Shown here piece after piece: positions 28,134 to 36,835 of a stretch of DNA of 64,000 nucleotides. Position numbers and translations under genes: made by a program. The stretch is from positions 537,501 through 601,500 of the forward strand of contig NZ_CP149926.1 in the NCBI RefSeq assembly GCF_037949285.1, given 5' to 3'. Each line of letters starts with the position of its first letter. Positions within the stretch are counted from its first letter, which is position 1. The DNA is from Thioclava sp. GXIMD4216 (GTDB lineage Bacteria; Pseudomonadota; Alphaproteobacteria; Rhodobacterales; Rhodobacteraceae). The notes under the pieces were generated by a model, which was not told the DNA's origin, did no database searches, and saw only the letters and a program-made list of their open reading frames with translations.

Positions 28134-29917
28134 TCAAAAAGCTCCGTCAGTTCGAATTTCGTCACATCCACAAGGCCAAGGTCCGAGATCCGGATTTCGG
28201 GGATCACCACAAGGGCCAGCAGGCTGTGCTGCATATAGGCGTTGTTCAGGGTGCAGCCGCAGGCGGCCATCGCCGCGACCATCGCATCGGCGCGTTTGGC
28301 CACGGTGGCCGCCGGATCATCCGACATCAGCCCCGCGATCGGCAGCGGCACCGAGGCCAGTTCCTCGCCATCCTTCCAGACCGAGATCCCGCCGCCCATC
28401 TCGCCCAGACGGTTGGCGCATTTGGCCATCATCTCGCGGTCGGTGCCGACAACGATCATATGGTGGCTGTCATGGGCCACGGTGGACCCCATCGCCATCC
28501 GGCCTTTATAGCCAAAGCCCGACACAAACCCGTTGGTGACCTGCCCCGTGGCGCGATGGCGTTCGACCAGCGCGATCTGGGCGACCTCGCCTTGGGCCTC
28601 CACGCGGCCCTCGGTGACGGGCAGGGTGGCGGTCAGCGCGCGGGTAGGCGCCTGGTTTTCCACAACCCCGATCACGCGGGCGGTGACCTCATTGGCGCCC
28701 TCGGGTGCGTCGATGATGAAGTCATCGGCGTCCAGCCGTTTGCCCAGCTTCACCGTCTGCCGAGCCGCGGGCGGCCAGTCGTAATGCGGACACTCGACCA
28801 TCAGCGTGCCATTCATCGCGACCGTTTGGCCCCGCGCGATCACATGTTCCACCGGCAGGGTCTTGAGATCCGAGGACAGGATAATATCCGCCCGACGGCC
28901 CGGCGTGATCGAGCCCAGCTCGCGCTCCAGCCCGAAATGGGTGGCGGTGTTGATCGTGCACATCTGCAAAGCCACCAGCGGATCGGCGCCGCAATCCACC
29001 GCATGACGGTAGACGCGGTTCATATGACCGTCATTCACCAGAGTGCCGGAGTGGCAGTCATCGGTGCAAAGGATAAAATTGCGCGGGTCCAGACCCTTTT
29101 GGGTGATGGCGGTAATCTGGCTTTCCACATCATACCAAGCCGACCCGAGCCGCACCATCGCGCGCATCCCCTGCCGCATGCGGGCAATCGCATCGGCCTC
29201 GCAGGTGCCCTCGTGGTCATCCGCCGGACCGCCCGCCACATAGGCGCGGAAGGGCGCGCCAAGATCGGGCGAGGCATAATGCCCGCCCACCGTCCTGCCC
29301 GCGTCTTGGGTCGCGGCAATCTCGGCCAGCATCTTGGGGTCGGCATTCACCACTCCGGGGAAGTTCATCATCTCGCCCAGACCGATGATACCGGGCCAGG
29401 TCATTGCCTCGGCCACATCCTCGGGGGAAATCTCGAAGCCCGTCGTCTCCAGCCCCGGAGCCGAGGGCGCGCAGGACGGCATCTGGGTGAAGATATTCAC
29501 CGGCTGAAGGGCAGCTTCGTCATGCATCATCCGCACACCCTGAAGGCCAAGCACATTGGCGATCTCATGGGGGTCGGTGAACATGGTGGTGGTGCCATGC
29601 GGGATTACGGCTGCGGCAAATTCCGCCGGTGTCAGCATGCCGCTTTCGATATGCATATGCGCATCACATAGACCGGGCAGCATGAAACGCCCATTGGCCT
29701 CGATCACCTCTGTCTCGGGGCCGATAGAGGCCGACAGATCGGGCGCTACGGCCGCAATGCGGCCATCGGCAATCGCGATATCATGGCCGTCCAGCACCTC
29801 GCGGGTGTGGACATTGACCCATTTGCCCTGACGGATCACCAGATCGGCGGGCGCGCGCCCTGCGGCCACGGCAATCAGGCGCGTGGCGGCTTCGGGCCAT
29901 GTTTTCAGTGTGTTCAT
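28130..29917 (-). CDS. ade: Adenine deaminase
   Basis: An amidohydrolase of 595 residues. It has the metal-binding DAHMHIESGMLTP, the DPHEIANVLG segment, the FILCTDDCHSGTLVNDGH motif and C-terminal HDSHHMIVVGT, all typical of bacterial adenine deaminase. It converts adenine to hypoxanthine and ammonia using Fe/Mn. The ATG at 29917 is preferred to one two codons upstream because GGGA lies 7 bases before it. It is translationally coupled to amn (28130-28133). A 31-base palindrome lies 33 bases upstream, between it and the divergent SelW-like gene. Confidence 0.94.
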   Translation of the reverse strand: MNTLKTWPEAATRLIAVAAGRAPADLVIRQGKWVNVHTREVLDGHDIAIADGRIAAVAPDLSASIGPETEVIEANGRFMLPGLCDAHMHIESGMLTPAEFAAAVIPHGTTTMFTDPHEIANVLGLQGVRMMHDEAALQPVNIFTQMPSCAPSAPGLETTGFEISPEDVAEAMTWPGIIGLGEMMNFPGVVNADPKMLAEIAATQDAGRTVGGHYASPDLGAPFRAYVAGGPADDHEGTCEADAIARMRQGMRAMVRLGSAWYDVESQITAITQKGLDPRNFILCTDDCHSGTLVNDGHMNRVYRHAVDCGADPLVALQMCTINTATHFGLERELGSITPGRRADIILSSDLKTLPVEHVIARGQTVAMNGTLMVECPHYDWPPAARQTVKLGKRLDADDFIIDAPEGANEVTARVIGVVENQAPTRALTATLPVTEGRVEAQGEVAQIALVERHRATGQVTNGFVSGFGYKGRMAMGSTVAHDSHHMIVVGTDREMMAKCANRLGEMGGGISVWKDGEELASVPLPIAGLMSDDPAATVAKRADAMVAAMAACGCTLNNAYMQHSLLALVVIPEIRISDLGLVDVTKFELTELFE

Positions 29918-29949
29918 ATCCATGTCCCACTGTGTCTTGGGTTTTTCCA

Positions 29950-29980
29950 CAACGCAAGATGGTGCGAACATCATGCGTTG
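29950..29980. promoter_or_regulatory. Long inverted repeat in the ade / SelW-like divergent region
   Basis: CAACGCA…TGCGTTG outer arms (29950-29956 and 29974-29980) enclose GATG…CATC inner arms around a 7-base centre, with one A-A mismatch. All 31 bases form one symmetrical element located between two divergent starts, 33 bases from ade and 33 from the SelW-like gene. Best explained as a dimeric repressor or activator site; the regulator is unknown. Confidence 0.55.
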
Positions 29981-30012
29981 TTTTGACGTTTTGTCCGCGC
30001 TACATCTTCCGT

Positions 30013-30315
30013 ATGACACAGATGCGAAAACCCAAGATCTCGATCACCTATTGCACCGGCTGCAACTGGCTTTTGCGTGCCGGATGGATGGCGCAGGAAC
30101 TGTTGCAGACCTTCACCGAGGATCTGGCCGAGGTCTCGCTGATCCCCGGCTATGGCGGGGTCTATGAAATCCGGCTGGATGGCGATCTGATCTGGGAGCG
30201 CAAGCGCGATGGCGGCTTCCCCGAACCCAAAGAGATCAAGCGCCGCATCCGCGATGTGATCGAACCCGACCGCGATCTGGGCCATATCGACAAACATAGC
30301 GAGGCAAAGCCATGA
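30013..30315 (+). CDS. SelT/SelW/SelH family (Rdx) thioredoxin-like protein
   Basis: A protein of 100 residues (97 if the ATG at 30022 is used). ISITYCTGCNWLLRAGWMAQELL contains the Rdx motif CxxC (Cys14, Cys17) in place of the selenocysteine form, so it is the cysteine-containing bacterial version. VSLIPGYGGVYEIRLDG and the C-terminal FPEPKEIKRRIRD complete the family profile. Probable cytoplasmic redox protein; partners unknown. It overlaps the next gene by 4 bases, indicating an operon with the epimerase-like protein. Confidence 0.85.
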   Translation: MTQMRKPKISITYCTGCNWLLRAGWMAQELLQTFTEDLAEVSLIPGYGGVYEIRLDGDLIWERKRDGGFPEPKEIKRRIRDVIEPDRDLGHIDKHSEAKP

Positions 30316-31199
30316 AGACCCTTCTTTCCATCGGGCATGGCTATTCGGCCCGCGCGATTGCTCCGGCGCTGATCGAGAATGGCTGGACGGTCTATGGCAC
30401 CGTCCGCACGGAAGAAAGTGCTGCTTTGGCCGAGGCGCAGGGGGTCAAGCCGATTATCTGGACCGCGCCTGATGATCCGTCGGTGCTGCCTCTGGATGAG
30501 GCCACGCATATCCTGTCATCCGTGGCGCCCGAGCGTGGCGAGGACCAGATGGACCCAGTGCTGGCCTGCGCTGCGATGGAGATCGCCCATGCGCCGCAGC
30601 TCGAATGGATCGGCTATCTGTCCACCATCGGCGTCTATGGCGACCGTGAGGGCGGCTGGGTGGATGAATATTCCGAGCGCACGCCCTCTACCGCGCGGGG
30701 GCGCGCCCGCCTTCAGGCCGAAGAGATGTGGACGCGTCTGGGCCAGATTGCCGATATTCCGGTCAATCTGTTCCGGCTGGCGGGTATCTATGGTCCGGGA
30801 CGAGGTCCTTTCGAAAAGGTGCGCCAAGGCAAGGCCCGTATCATCAACAAACCGGGGCAGGTGTTTTCGCGCATCCATGTCGAGGATATCGCGCAGGTGG
30901 TCCATGCCGCGATCCTGCGCCGTGATCTGGCGGGGGCGTGGAATGTCTGCGACGATTGCCCCATCGATCCGGGCGAGGTGCTGGCCTATGCTGCCGAGTT
31001 GCTGAACCTGCCCAAACCACCCGTGGTCGATTTCGATAGCGCCGAGATGTCGCCGATGGCGCGCAGTTTCTATTCTGAATCGCGCCGCGTGAAGAACGAC
31101 CGCATCAAGGATGAGCTGGGCGTCACGCTGAAATATCCCGATTATCGCACCGGATTGCAGGCTCTGCTAGATCAGGGGCTGGATCAGGACGCGCGCTAG
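30312..31199 (+). CDS. NAD(P)-dependent epimerase/SDR family protein (YeeZ-like)
   Basis: A protein of 295 residues with an N-terminal Rossmann segment TLLSIGHGYSARAIAPAL, GYLSTIGVYGDREGGWVDE (the active-site Tyr region of extended SDRs) and NLFRLAGIYGPGRGPF. It resembles the YeeZ group of SDR proteins with no established substrate. Sequence does not show an obvious sugar-nucleotide site. It is translationally coupled to the SelW-like gene; the functional reason is not evident. Confidence 0.8.
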   Translation: MKTLLSIGHGYSARAIAPALIENGWTVYGTVRTEESAALAEAQGVKPIIWTAPDDPSVLPLDEATHILSSVAPERGEDQMDPVLACAAMEIAHAPQLEWIGYLSTIGVYGDREGGWVDEYSERTPSTARGRARLQAEEMWTRLGQIADIPVNLFRLAGIYGPGRGPFEKVRQGKARIINKPGQVFSRIHVEDIAQVVHAAILRRDLAGAWNVCDDCPIDPGEVLAYAAELLNLPKPPVVDFDSAEMSPMARSFYSESRRVKNDRIKDELGVTLKYPDYRTGLQALLDQGLDQDAR

Positions 31200-31283
31200 A
31201 CGGCCTTTTCCGACAGGCTGTCATCTGGTTGTAAGGTTCGTTTCCGAAAACTCTCCACAACGTTTTATGTTGTGGAGTGGTCC

Positions 31284-31955
31284 ATGATCAACCAGCCTTT
31301 GCGCAGCTTTTCCCTGTCTTCGGGCCGCCGCCTGCGTGCAAAGCGGGTGCCGCTTCTGGTGATGGGGATTCTGGCGCTGGTGATCGCGCTTAGCCCACCC
31401 AGCCCGCGCCGCTATGGCGACCACCTGCAAATCGCGCTGCCGGTTCTGGCGCTGGGCTGCGAGATCGCCAATGGCAATGGCCTCGAATATCTGGGCCGCT
31501 ATGTGGTGCTGTTTGCCGGAATTCACGGCACCAAACGCACGCTTGGGGATATTCCGCTGAACACGCGGCCCAATGGCAAGCCTTATGGCTTCCCCTCGGG
31601 CCATACCGCGACGGCCACATTCGGGGCTGCAAGCCTTGTGAACAGCTGCCTGCTTTCCAGCCCTGTGGCAAAGGGGGCTGTGATTCTGGCAGCGGCATTC
31701 ACCGGTGCCAGCCGTATCCAGTCGCATAATCATGACATCTGGCAGGTTCTGGCGGGCGCGATCTGGGGGATCGCCTGCAATGGCCTGTTCCGGCGCGAAA
31801 GCTTCATGCGGCGGGTGCTGAGACGGGGCGCGAAAGCGGCGGGTCGTGCAGCCCGTCGCGGGATGCGTCCGGTTCTTGCCGTAGGAGCGTGGCTTCCGGC
31901 GCAGGTTTTCGCGCTGCGTCGGGCCAAGCCATTGCGTACCAGAAAGGGAGTATGA
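31284..31955 (+). CDS. PAP2 family phosphatase (lipid phosphatase-like)
   Basis: A protein of 223 residues with all three phosphatase motifs: KRTLGDIPLNTRP, PSGHTAT and SRIQSHNHDIWQV. Several hydrophobic segments place it in the inner membrane with its active site facing the periplasm, as in LpxE-type and undecaprenyl-diphosphate phosphatases. A basic C-terminal tail of about 50 residues follows. The ATG at 31284 follows GTGGAGTGG. The next gene, 3 bases after the stop, is a predicted outer-membrane barrel protein; together they may modify lipid A. The substrate is not proven. Confidence 0.83.
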   Translation: MINQPLRSFSLSSGRRLRAKRVPLLVMGILALVIALSPPSPRRYGDHLQIALPVLALGCEIANGNGLEYLGRYVVLFAGIHGTKRTLGDIPLNTRPNGKPYGFPSGHTATATFGAASLVNSCLLSSPVAKGAVILAAAFTGASRIQSHNHDIWQVLAGAIWGIACNGLFRRESFMRRVLRRGAKAAGRAARRGMRPVLAVGAWLPAQVFALRRAKPLRTRKGV

Positions 31956-31958
31956 GCG

Positions 31959-32636
31959 ATGCGGGTCCGTGCAAGGGGCGTTGCCTGCGGAATTGTCGCC
32001 TGCGGGTGCGCGGGGCTTGCGCTGGCTGAACCCGTATTGGCTGAAACGGACGTCTCGGTCTATCTGGGCGGCCAGTCCGCTCCGCATTCGGGGGTCAGGA
32101 TCCGCGATCATCTCGACCTTGGTGACCGCGACTTTACAGCCGGTTGGGACGGGAACTCCTGGACGGCCCCCTATTACTGGGGGGCGCGTATCACCCGCTG
32201 GCAGGATGCCCGTTTTGGCTGGGGCGCGGAGTTTACGCATACCAAGGTCTATGCCGATCGCGCCACATTGGCCAAGGCCGGTATGTCGCATTTCGAGTTT
32301 TCGGACGGGCTGAATATCGCCACGGTCAATGTGATGTATCGCTGGCCCGGTGTGCTGCGGCCAGAGGTGACGCCCTATGTGCTGGGAGGGGTCGGGGTGT
32401 CCATCCCGCATGTTGAGACGGTGACGGCCAATGACCGCACCTGGGGGTATCAGCTGGGCGGTCCTGCGGTCCGGCTGGGCGCGGGCGTCAGCTATGCTTT
32501 TACCGAACGCTGGTCGGCCTTTGGCGAATACCAGTTTACATGGTCGCGCAATGATGTGGATTTCAAGCAGGGCGGCAGCCTGACGACGGATCTTGTCACC
32601 AATGCGGTGAATATCGGGGTAAGCTATGCGTTCTGA
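31959..32636 (+). CDS. Outer-membrane beta-barrel protein, possibly lipid A-modifying
   Basis: A protein of 225 residues with a signal peptide ending ALAEPVLAE and a body of alternating aromatic and polar strands ending VGVSYAF, the C-terminal phenylalanine expected for outer-membrane insertion. It contains GGQSAPHSGVRI near the N-terminus. The size and look resemble small barrels annotated in this group as lipid A oxidase/modifying proteins (LpxQ-like). That assignment is by general similarity only. It is co-transcribed with the PAP2 phosphatase, and a terminator follows directly. Confidence 0.65.
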   Translation: MRVRARGVACGIVACGCAGLALAEPVLAETDVSVYLGGQSAPHSGVRIRDHLDLGDRDFTAGWDGNSWTAPYYWGARITRWQDARFGWGAEFTHTKVYADRATLAKAGMSHFEFSDGLNIATVNVMYRWPGVLRPEVTPYVLGGVGVSIPHVETVTANDRTWGYQLGGPAVRLGAGVSYAFTERWSAFGEYQFTWSRNDVDFKQGGSLTTDLVTNAVNIGVSYAF

Positions 32637-32660
32637 CGCGACAAGCGGTGCCTGAAGGAA

Positions 32661-32684
32661 AAAGCCCCGCAGATGCGGGGCTTT
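32661..32684. terminator. Bidirectional terminator between the barrel protein and MFS genes
   Basis: AAAGCCCCGC and GCGGGGCTTT are perfect 10-bp arms around AGAT. With A and T tails on both sides it can serve both convergent genes. Confidence 0.88.
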
Positions 32685-32698
32685 CGTTGCGTGCTGGC

Positions 32699-33934
32699 TC
32701 AGGCGGTTTGCAGGTCCAGCGGGCGTTCTCTCACGGGCAGATGGATGATGGCCGAGAGCAGCCCGACCCCGACGCCCACCCACCAGACCGCGGTGTAATT
32801 GCCGTAGATGTCGTAAAACCGCCCGCCCAGCCAGACGCCCAGAAACGCCCCAAGCTGATGGCTGAAAAACACCACCCCGTAGAGCGTGCCCATATAGCGC
32901 AGCCCGTAAATCTGAGCCACCAGCCCTGAGGTCAGCGGCACCGTGGCCAGCCACAACGCGCCCATCACCAGCGAGAAGACCAGCACAGAGGCAGGGGTGA
33001 TCGGCAACAGGATGAAGGCCCCTGCCGCAATCGTCCGGCCCAGATAAACCGTGGCCAGCAGGTATTTCTTGGACCAGCGATGGCCGGCCCAGCCCGCAAA
33101 GACGGTGCCTGCGATATTGGCCATGCCGATGACGGCAATCGAGACCGCCCCAAGCGCCGAGGTTGTCTCGATGCCGAGCCCTGCCAGAAGCGAGCCGGGA
33201 GCGATGGCGCCGCACATTTCGGTAATCATGGCGGGGAAATGCGCCGTGATGAAGCCAAGCTGGTAGCCGCAGGAGAAGAAGCCGATAAAAATCAGCGAAT
33301 AGCTCGGGTCGCGGAACGCGCGGCCCAGCACCTGCCCCATGCTTTCGCTCGGACCGTTCGGGGCGCTGGCCTCGGGGGCGCGCAGCATGGGCAGCAGGGA
33401 GAGGGTGGCAAGGATCATCAGGGCGAAGATTATGAAGACGCTCTGCCAGCTCATGAAGGCCAGCAGGATCTCGGCCAGAGGGGCACCGAAGACTTGCCCC
33501 GCCGACCCTGCGGCCGTGGCGATGCCAAGCGCCAGAGACCGGTTCTTGTCGGAGCTGGCCCGCCCGACGATGGCGAGGATGACGCCAAAGCCTGTGCCCG
33601 CAATGCCGAACCCGACGAGGGTTTCAAGAAACTGGTGTTGCAGAGCCGTTGTCGCGAAGGAGGAAAAGACCAGCCCTGCGGCGTAAAGGAAGGCCCCCAG
33701 AATGATTGCCCGACGGTCGCCGAAACGTTCGGCGATGGCCCCGAAAATGGGTTGGCCGATCCCCCAGAACAGGTTCTGGATGGCGATGGCGAGCGAGAAC
33801 TCGGCGCGGGGCCAGCTGAACTCTTCGGCGATCGGGATCTGGAAGACCCCGAAACTTGCGCGGATGGCGAAGCTGATCATCAGGATAATGGCGGATCCGA
33901 TCAGGATCGGGGTGAAAAGGCGTTGGTTTTGCAT
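32699..33934 (-). CDS. MFS transporter
   Basis: A protein of 411 residues with 12 hydrophobic segments. GAIAERFGDRRAIILG, between TM2 and TM3, is the MFS loop motif. The second half includes GWAGHRWSKKYLL in the equivalent loop. It belongs to the group often called oxalate/formate-antiporter-like or monocarboxylate-type MFS, but the substrate is not evident. The ATG at 33934 has AGGGAG upstream. It is a single gene, transcribed away from the flavoprotein gene on the same strand with a 145-base gap. Confidence 0.85.
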   Translation of the reverse strand: MQNQRLFTPILIGSAIILMISFAIRASFGVFQIPIAEEFSWPRAEFSLAIAIQNLFWGIGQPIFGAIAERFGDRRAIILGAFLYAAGLVFSSFATTALQHQFLETLVGFGIAGTGFGVILAIVGRASSDKNRSLALGIATAAGSAGQVFGAPLAEILLAFMSWQSVFIIFALMILATLSLLPMLRAPEASAPNGPSESMGQVLGRAFRDPSYSLIFIGFFSCGYQLGFITAHFPAMITEMCGAIAPGSLLAGLGIETTSALGAVSIAVIGMANIAGTVFAGWAGHRWSKKYLLATVYLGRTIAAGAFILLPITPASVLVFSLVMGALWLATVPLTSGLVAQIYGLRYMGTLYGVVFFSHQLGAFLGVWLGGRFYDIYGNYTAVWWVGVGVGLLSAIIHLPVRERPLDLQTA

Positions 33935-34064
33935 GGGGGCTCCCTGTCTTGCGGCCACAGTCGGGGGAATGCTCTGGCGCGTCAAGCGGGGGCTTGTGAT
34001 GGATACAATCGCGGCAGGGGCTCTGCCCCTCTGGCCCTTGCGGGCCATTCACCCCGGGATATTT

Positions 34065-34096
34065 CAGGCAGCTGGAAGGTCAGGCAGCTGGAAGGG
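34065..34096. repeat. 16-base tandem duplication at the flavoprotein gene 3' end
   Basis: CAGGCAGCTGGAAGGT at 34065-34080 is followed at once by CAGGCAGCTGGAAGGG (34081-34096), 15 of 16 identical. The stop codon of the flavoprotein gene (34080-34082) falls on the junction, so the duplication defines the present C-terminus (LPAA). Confidence 0.8.
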
Positions 34097-35261
34097 TTGA
34101 GAGCCTTCGGGCGGCGGCGCGGCCTGCGGCATATCCGGTGGCGAAGCAGGCGGTCAGCAGGTAGCCGCCTGTCGGGGCCTCCCAGTCGAGCATTTCCCCT
34201 GCGGCGAAGGTGTTGGGGATGGCTGTGAGTTCGAGGCCGTCTGTCAGGGCCGTGGCGGCGATGCCGCCTGCCGTGGAGATGGCTTCGGTGATCGGGAAGG
34301 GCGCGCCCAAGGGAGTGGGGAGATGTTTCAGGCGTCGGGCCAGTTGGACTGGGTCAGAGGGCAGCGGGCGGGCCCATTCGTTCAGGAGTGCCAGTTTGGT
34401 CGGGTCGAGTCTGGTGATTTTGCGCAGGTGGTTGGAGAGGCTTGCCTTGCCGCGGGGTTTGGCGAGTTTCTGTGCAAGTGCGTCGAGTGGCGTGTCGGGC
34501 AGCAGGTCCAGTGCCAGCGGGGCGCCATTGCGCAATTCGGCCGAGAGTTCATAGATGCCGCCGCCTTCCAGCCCTCGGGCAGAGAGAACGCATTCTGCTT
34601 TCAGGCTGCGGGTCGGGGTAATGAGCGCGATGGATTTCAGCGGGCTGCCGAAATGGGGGTGCATATGGGGCGACCAGTCGATGTGGAAGCCCATATTGGC
34701 GGGTTGGAAGGGGGTGAGGAGGACGCCTTTTGCCTTGAGCGCGTCGGTCCAGCCGCCTGTCGAGCCGAGTTTGGGCCATGAGGCACCGCCCAAGGCGAGG
34801 ACGCAGACCTTGGGGGTCAGTCTTTGCGGGCCGTCGGGGGTGTTGAAAAGGACGGCGGTGCCGTCCCAGCCCGTCCAGTGCCAGCGTTGGTGTCTTGTGA
34901 CGCCGAGGCTGTCGAGGCGGGCGAGCCATGCGCGCAGGAAAGGCGAGGCTTTCATGCCGGTGGGGAAGACGCGTCCGCTGGAGCCCGTGAAGATGTCGAT
35001 GCCGAGGTCGCGGGCGAAGGCCTGCATCTGCGCGGCGCCGAAGGATGTGACATAGGGGCGGATCCATGCCTCGGGGTAATGGGCGGCAAGGGCCTCGGGC
35101 GGTTCGTCTTTGGTGAGATTCAGCCCCGATTTGCCCGCCATCAGGAATTTGCGGGCAGGGGTGGGCATCGCATCTGCCACGGTCACGCGGTGGCCTGCGC
35201 GGGCGATCTGTTCGGCGGCCATCAGCCCCGCAGGGCCTGCGCCAATGACCAGCGCCGTCAT
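34080..35261 (-). CDS. NAD(P)/FAD-dependent oxidoreductase, TIGR03862 family
   Basis: A flavoprotein of 393 residues. It has a GAGPAGLMAAEQIARAG dinucleotide-binding loop at 7-23, KSGLNLTKDEP near 50, the LALGGASWPKLGSTG block near 155 and a C-terminal FAAGEMLDWEAPTGGYLLTACFATG, the family's hallmark. The group is related to BaiN/HI0933 flavoproteins; physiological substrates are unknown. It starts 4 bases inside the end of holA, so it belongs to the leuS-lptE-holA transcript. The very C-terminus is affected by a short tandem duplication. Confidence 0.88.
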   Translation of the reverse strand: MTALVIGAGPAGLMAAEQIARAGHRVTVADAMPTPARKFLMAGKSGLNLTKDEPPEALAAHYPEAWIRPYVTSFGAAQMQAFARDLGIDIFTGSSGRVFPTGMKASPFLRAWLARLDSLGVTRHQRWHWTGWDGTAVLFNTPDGPQRLTPKVCVLALGGASWPKLGSTGGWTDALKAKGVLLTPFQPANMGFHIDWSPHMHPHFGSPLKSIALITPTRSLKAECVLSARGLEGGGIYELSAELRNGAPLALDLLPDTPLDALAQKLAKPRGKASLSNHLRKITRLDPTKLALLNEWARPLPSDPVQLARRLKHLPTPLGAPFPITEAISTAGGIAATALTDGLELTAIPNTFAAGEMLDWEAPTGGYLLTACFATGYAAGRAAARRLSTLPAA

Positions 35262-36280
35262 CGTCTGGCCATCATCGACAGCCGAAGGAAGGCACGCTCG
35301 ATCAGGGCCATTTGTGGTGCGCGCGAGGCGGACCGCAGGGTGAGGTCGGTCTCGATCAGGATCTGGAGCGCCTCTTCCAGACGGAACATGCCCCAGCTTT
35401 GCGCCTGTCTTTGCATCCGGTCGCGGCGTGGGCCGAAGATGGGCGGGCGCATCTTGGCGATGCCTGCTCCGGGGCCGCCGGGGTCGGAGGCCGCAGCATG
35501 GAGGGCGCGGAAGTGGCGCAGCGCCTGAATGGCAAGTGCGACGGGCTGGATACCCTGACCGGTCAGGCGGGTCATCATGGGCCCCAGCTCATTGGCGCGG
35601 CCTTCGGCAACGATGTTCAACAGATCATCCGTGCCTGCCTCGATGGTGGCGGGCGCGCAGGCATGGATATCGGCGGGGGTGACAGGGGCGCTTTCGCCAT
35701 GCATATAAAGCGCAAGCTTATCAACCGTTTGCCGGAAGTCACCCGGATCAAGGGCGCGGGCGAGGTTATGCAGGTCTGTCGTGGCCTCGGGCGTCATCTG
35801 GGCAATGCCCGCGCGTTTGAGGATATCCTCGATTTCCTCGCGCGAGGGCGGGTCGTCATAGATGCCGATGGCATAGGCGTTCTGATGGGTCTCGAAGACC
35901 TTGCGCAGCTTGGATTTGGCGGTCAGCGACCCTGCGGTGACCACAATCTGTGCGTCCCCCGCATGCCAGTCCTTGACCGCCGCTGCGATGGCATCGGTCA
36001 GACCGTCGGTTGCCTGTTCCACGAAAACCGCCCGAGGGCCGGGGAAGAAGCCCACGGCTTTGACGGCATCGGCCAGCAAGGCACTGTCGCGGCGCAGCTC
36101 GGAGGCTTCGATGCGGGTCAGCCGCATCTCTTCTTCGGCGGTGGGCCCCAGAAGCGCCTTCAACATCTCTTGTCGGCGCAAGGCCACCCGCATCGCATCC
36201 GCCCCGAAGATCAGCAGTCCCATACGGTCTGGATCGGGCTTGGCAAAATAGCGTGTGGCAGCGGCGCCGGTCAGTTTCAT
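35258..36280 (-). CDS. holA: DNA polymerase III subunit delta
   Basis: A protein of 340 residues matching HolA: the N-terminal clamp-loader domain with YFAKPDPDRMGLLIFGADAM, a central ASELRRDSALLADAVKAVGFFPG (equivalent to the walker-like region), and the C-terminal collar helices with LRHFRALHAAA. It opens the beta clamp as the delta subunit of the clamp loader. It lies 57 bases after lptE and overlaps the flavoprotein gene by 4 bases; leuS-lptE-holA is a common order in alphaproteobacteria. Confidence 0.92.
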   Translation of the reverse strand: MKLTGAAATRYFAKPDPDRMGLLIFGADAMRVALRRQEMLKALLGPTAEEEMRLTRIEASELRRDSALLADAVKAVGFFPGPRAVFVEQATDGLTDAIAAAVKDWHAGDAQIVVTAGSLTAKSKLRKVFETHQNAYAIGIYDDPPSREEIEDILKRAGIAQMTPEATTDLHNLARALDPGDFRQTVDKLALYMHGESAPVTPADIHACAPATIEAGTDDLLNIVAEGRANELGPMMTRLTGQGIQPVALAIQALRHFRALHAAASDPGGPGAGIAKMRPPIFGPRRDRMQRQAQSWGMFRLEEALQILIETDLTLRSASRAPQMALIERAFLRLSMMARR

Positions 36281-36337
36281 GCCAGAGTCTTTCTTGGGCC
36301 GGTCTTGCTTGCAAAGGCCGGAACGGCCCGCATGGGG

Positions 36338-36835
36338 TTATTCGGGAAGCGATCCGGCCTGCGCCAGAAGCCGTGTCACGGTCTGGTCTGCCAGAATACG
36401 CATCAGGCGTTTATGGGCGTCGCGCTCGGCGGTCTGGGTAGCAACAATGGTGCCGGTTGCCGACCAGCTGGTGAAGGAGCTGACACGCCCCGTCAACAGG
36501 ACCGCATCATTGGCCATATCATACAGCCGGTAGGTGGCCGTTCCGTTGAGCGAATAGCGGTTGGTCACATCGTCCTGGCTAATGGCCTGCCCCATGACGC
36601 CGGTGGTGATCGTGTAGGACAGGCGGTAGCGCGGAGTTTGCGCCGGACCCAGACGTTCGGACAGGCGGCGGCGATAGGCGAAGTCGTCCTGGCTTTGGGG
36701 GGCATCGACCTGCAAGGCCGACAGGAGTTTCGCGCCACCGCCCTGCGGGCCATAGGCGGGAGTGAAGCCGCAAGCGGCCAAAGCGGGGGCGGCAAGCGCC
36801 CCCAGCAGGAAGGTTCGGCGGTTAGATGACCACAT
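36338..36835 (-). CDS. lptE: LPS assembly lipoprotein LptE
   Basis: A protein of 165 residues. The lipoprotein signal ends ALAAC with Cys22, followed by [12 protein letters not shown], the LptE-type start of the mature chain, and a compact alpha/beta domain including [12 protein letters not shown] and [17 protein letters not shown]. With LptD it forms the outer-membrane translocon for lipopolysaccharide. The ATG at 36835 overlaps the leuS end by 14 bases and fits the signal peptide; a 7-codon upstream start is possible. Position between leuS and holA supports the assignment. Confidence 0.9.
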   Translation of the reverse strand: MWSSNRRTFLLGALAAPALAACGFTPAYGPQGGGAKLLSALQVDAPQSQDDFAYRRRLSERLGPAQTPRYRLSYTITTGVMGQAISQDDVTNRYSLNGTATYRLYDMANDAVLLTGRVSSFTSWSATGTIVATQTAERDAHKRLMRILADQTVTRLLAQAGSLPE

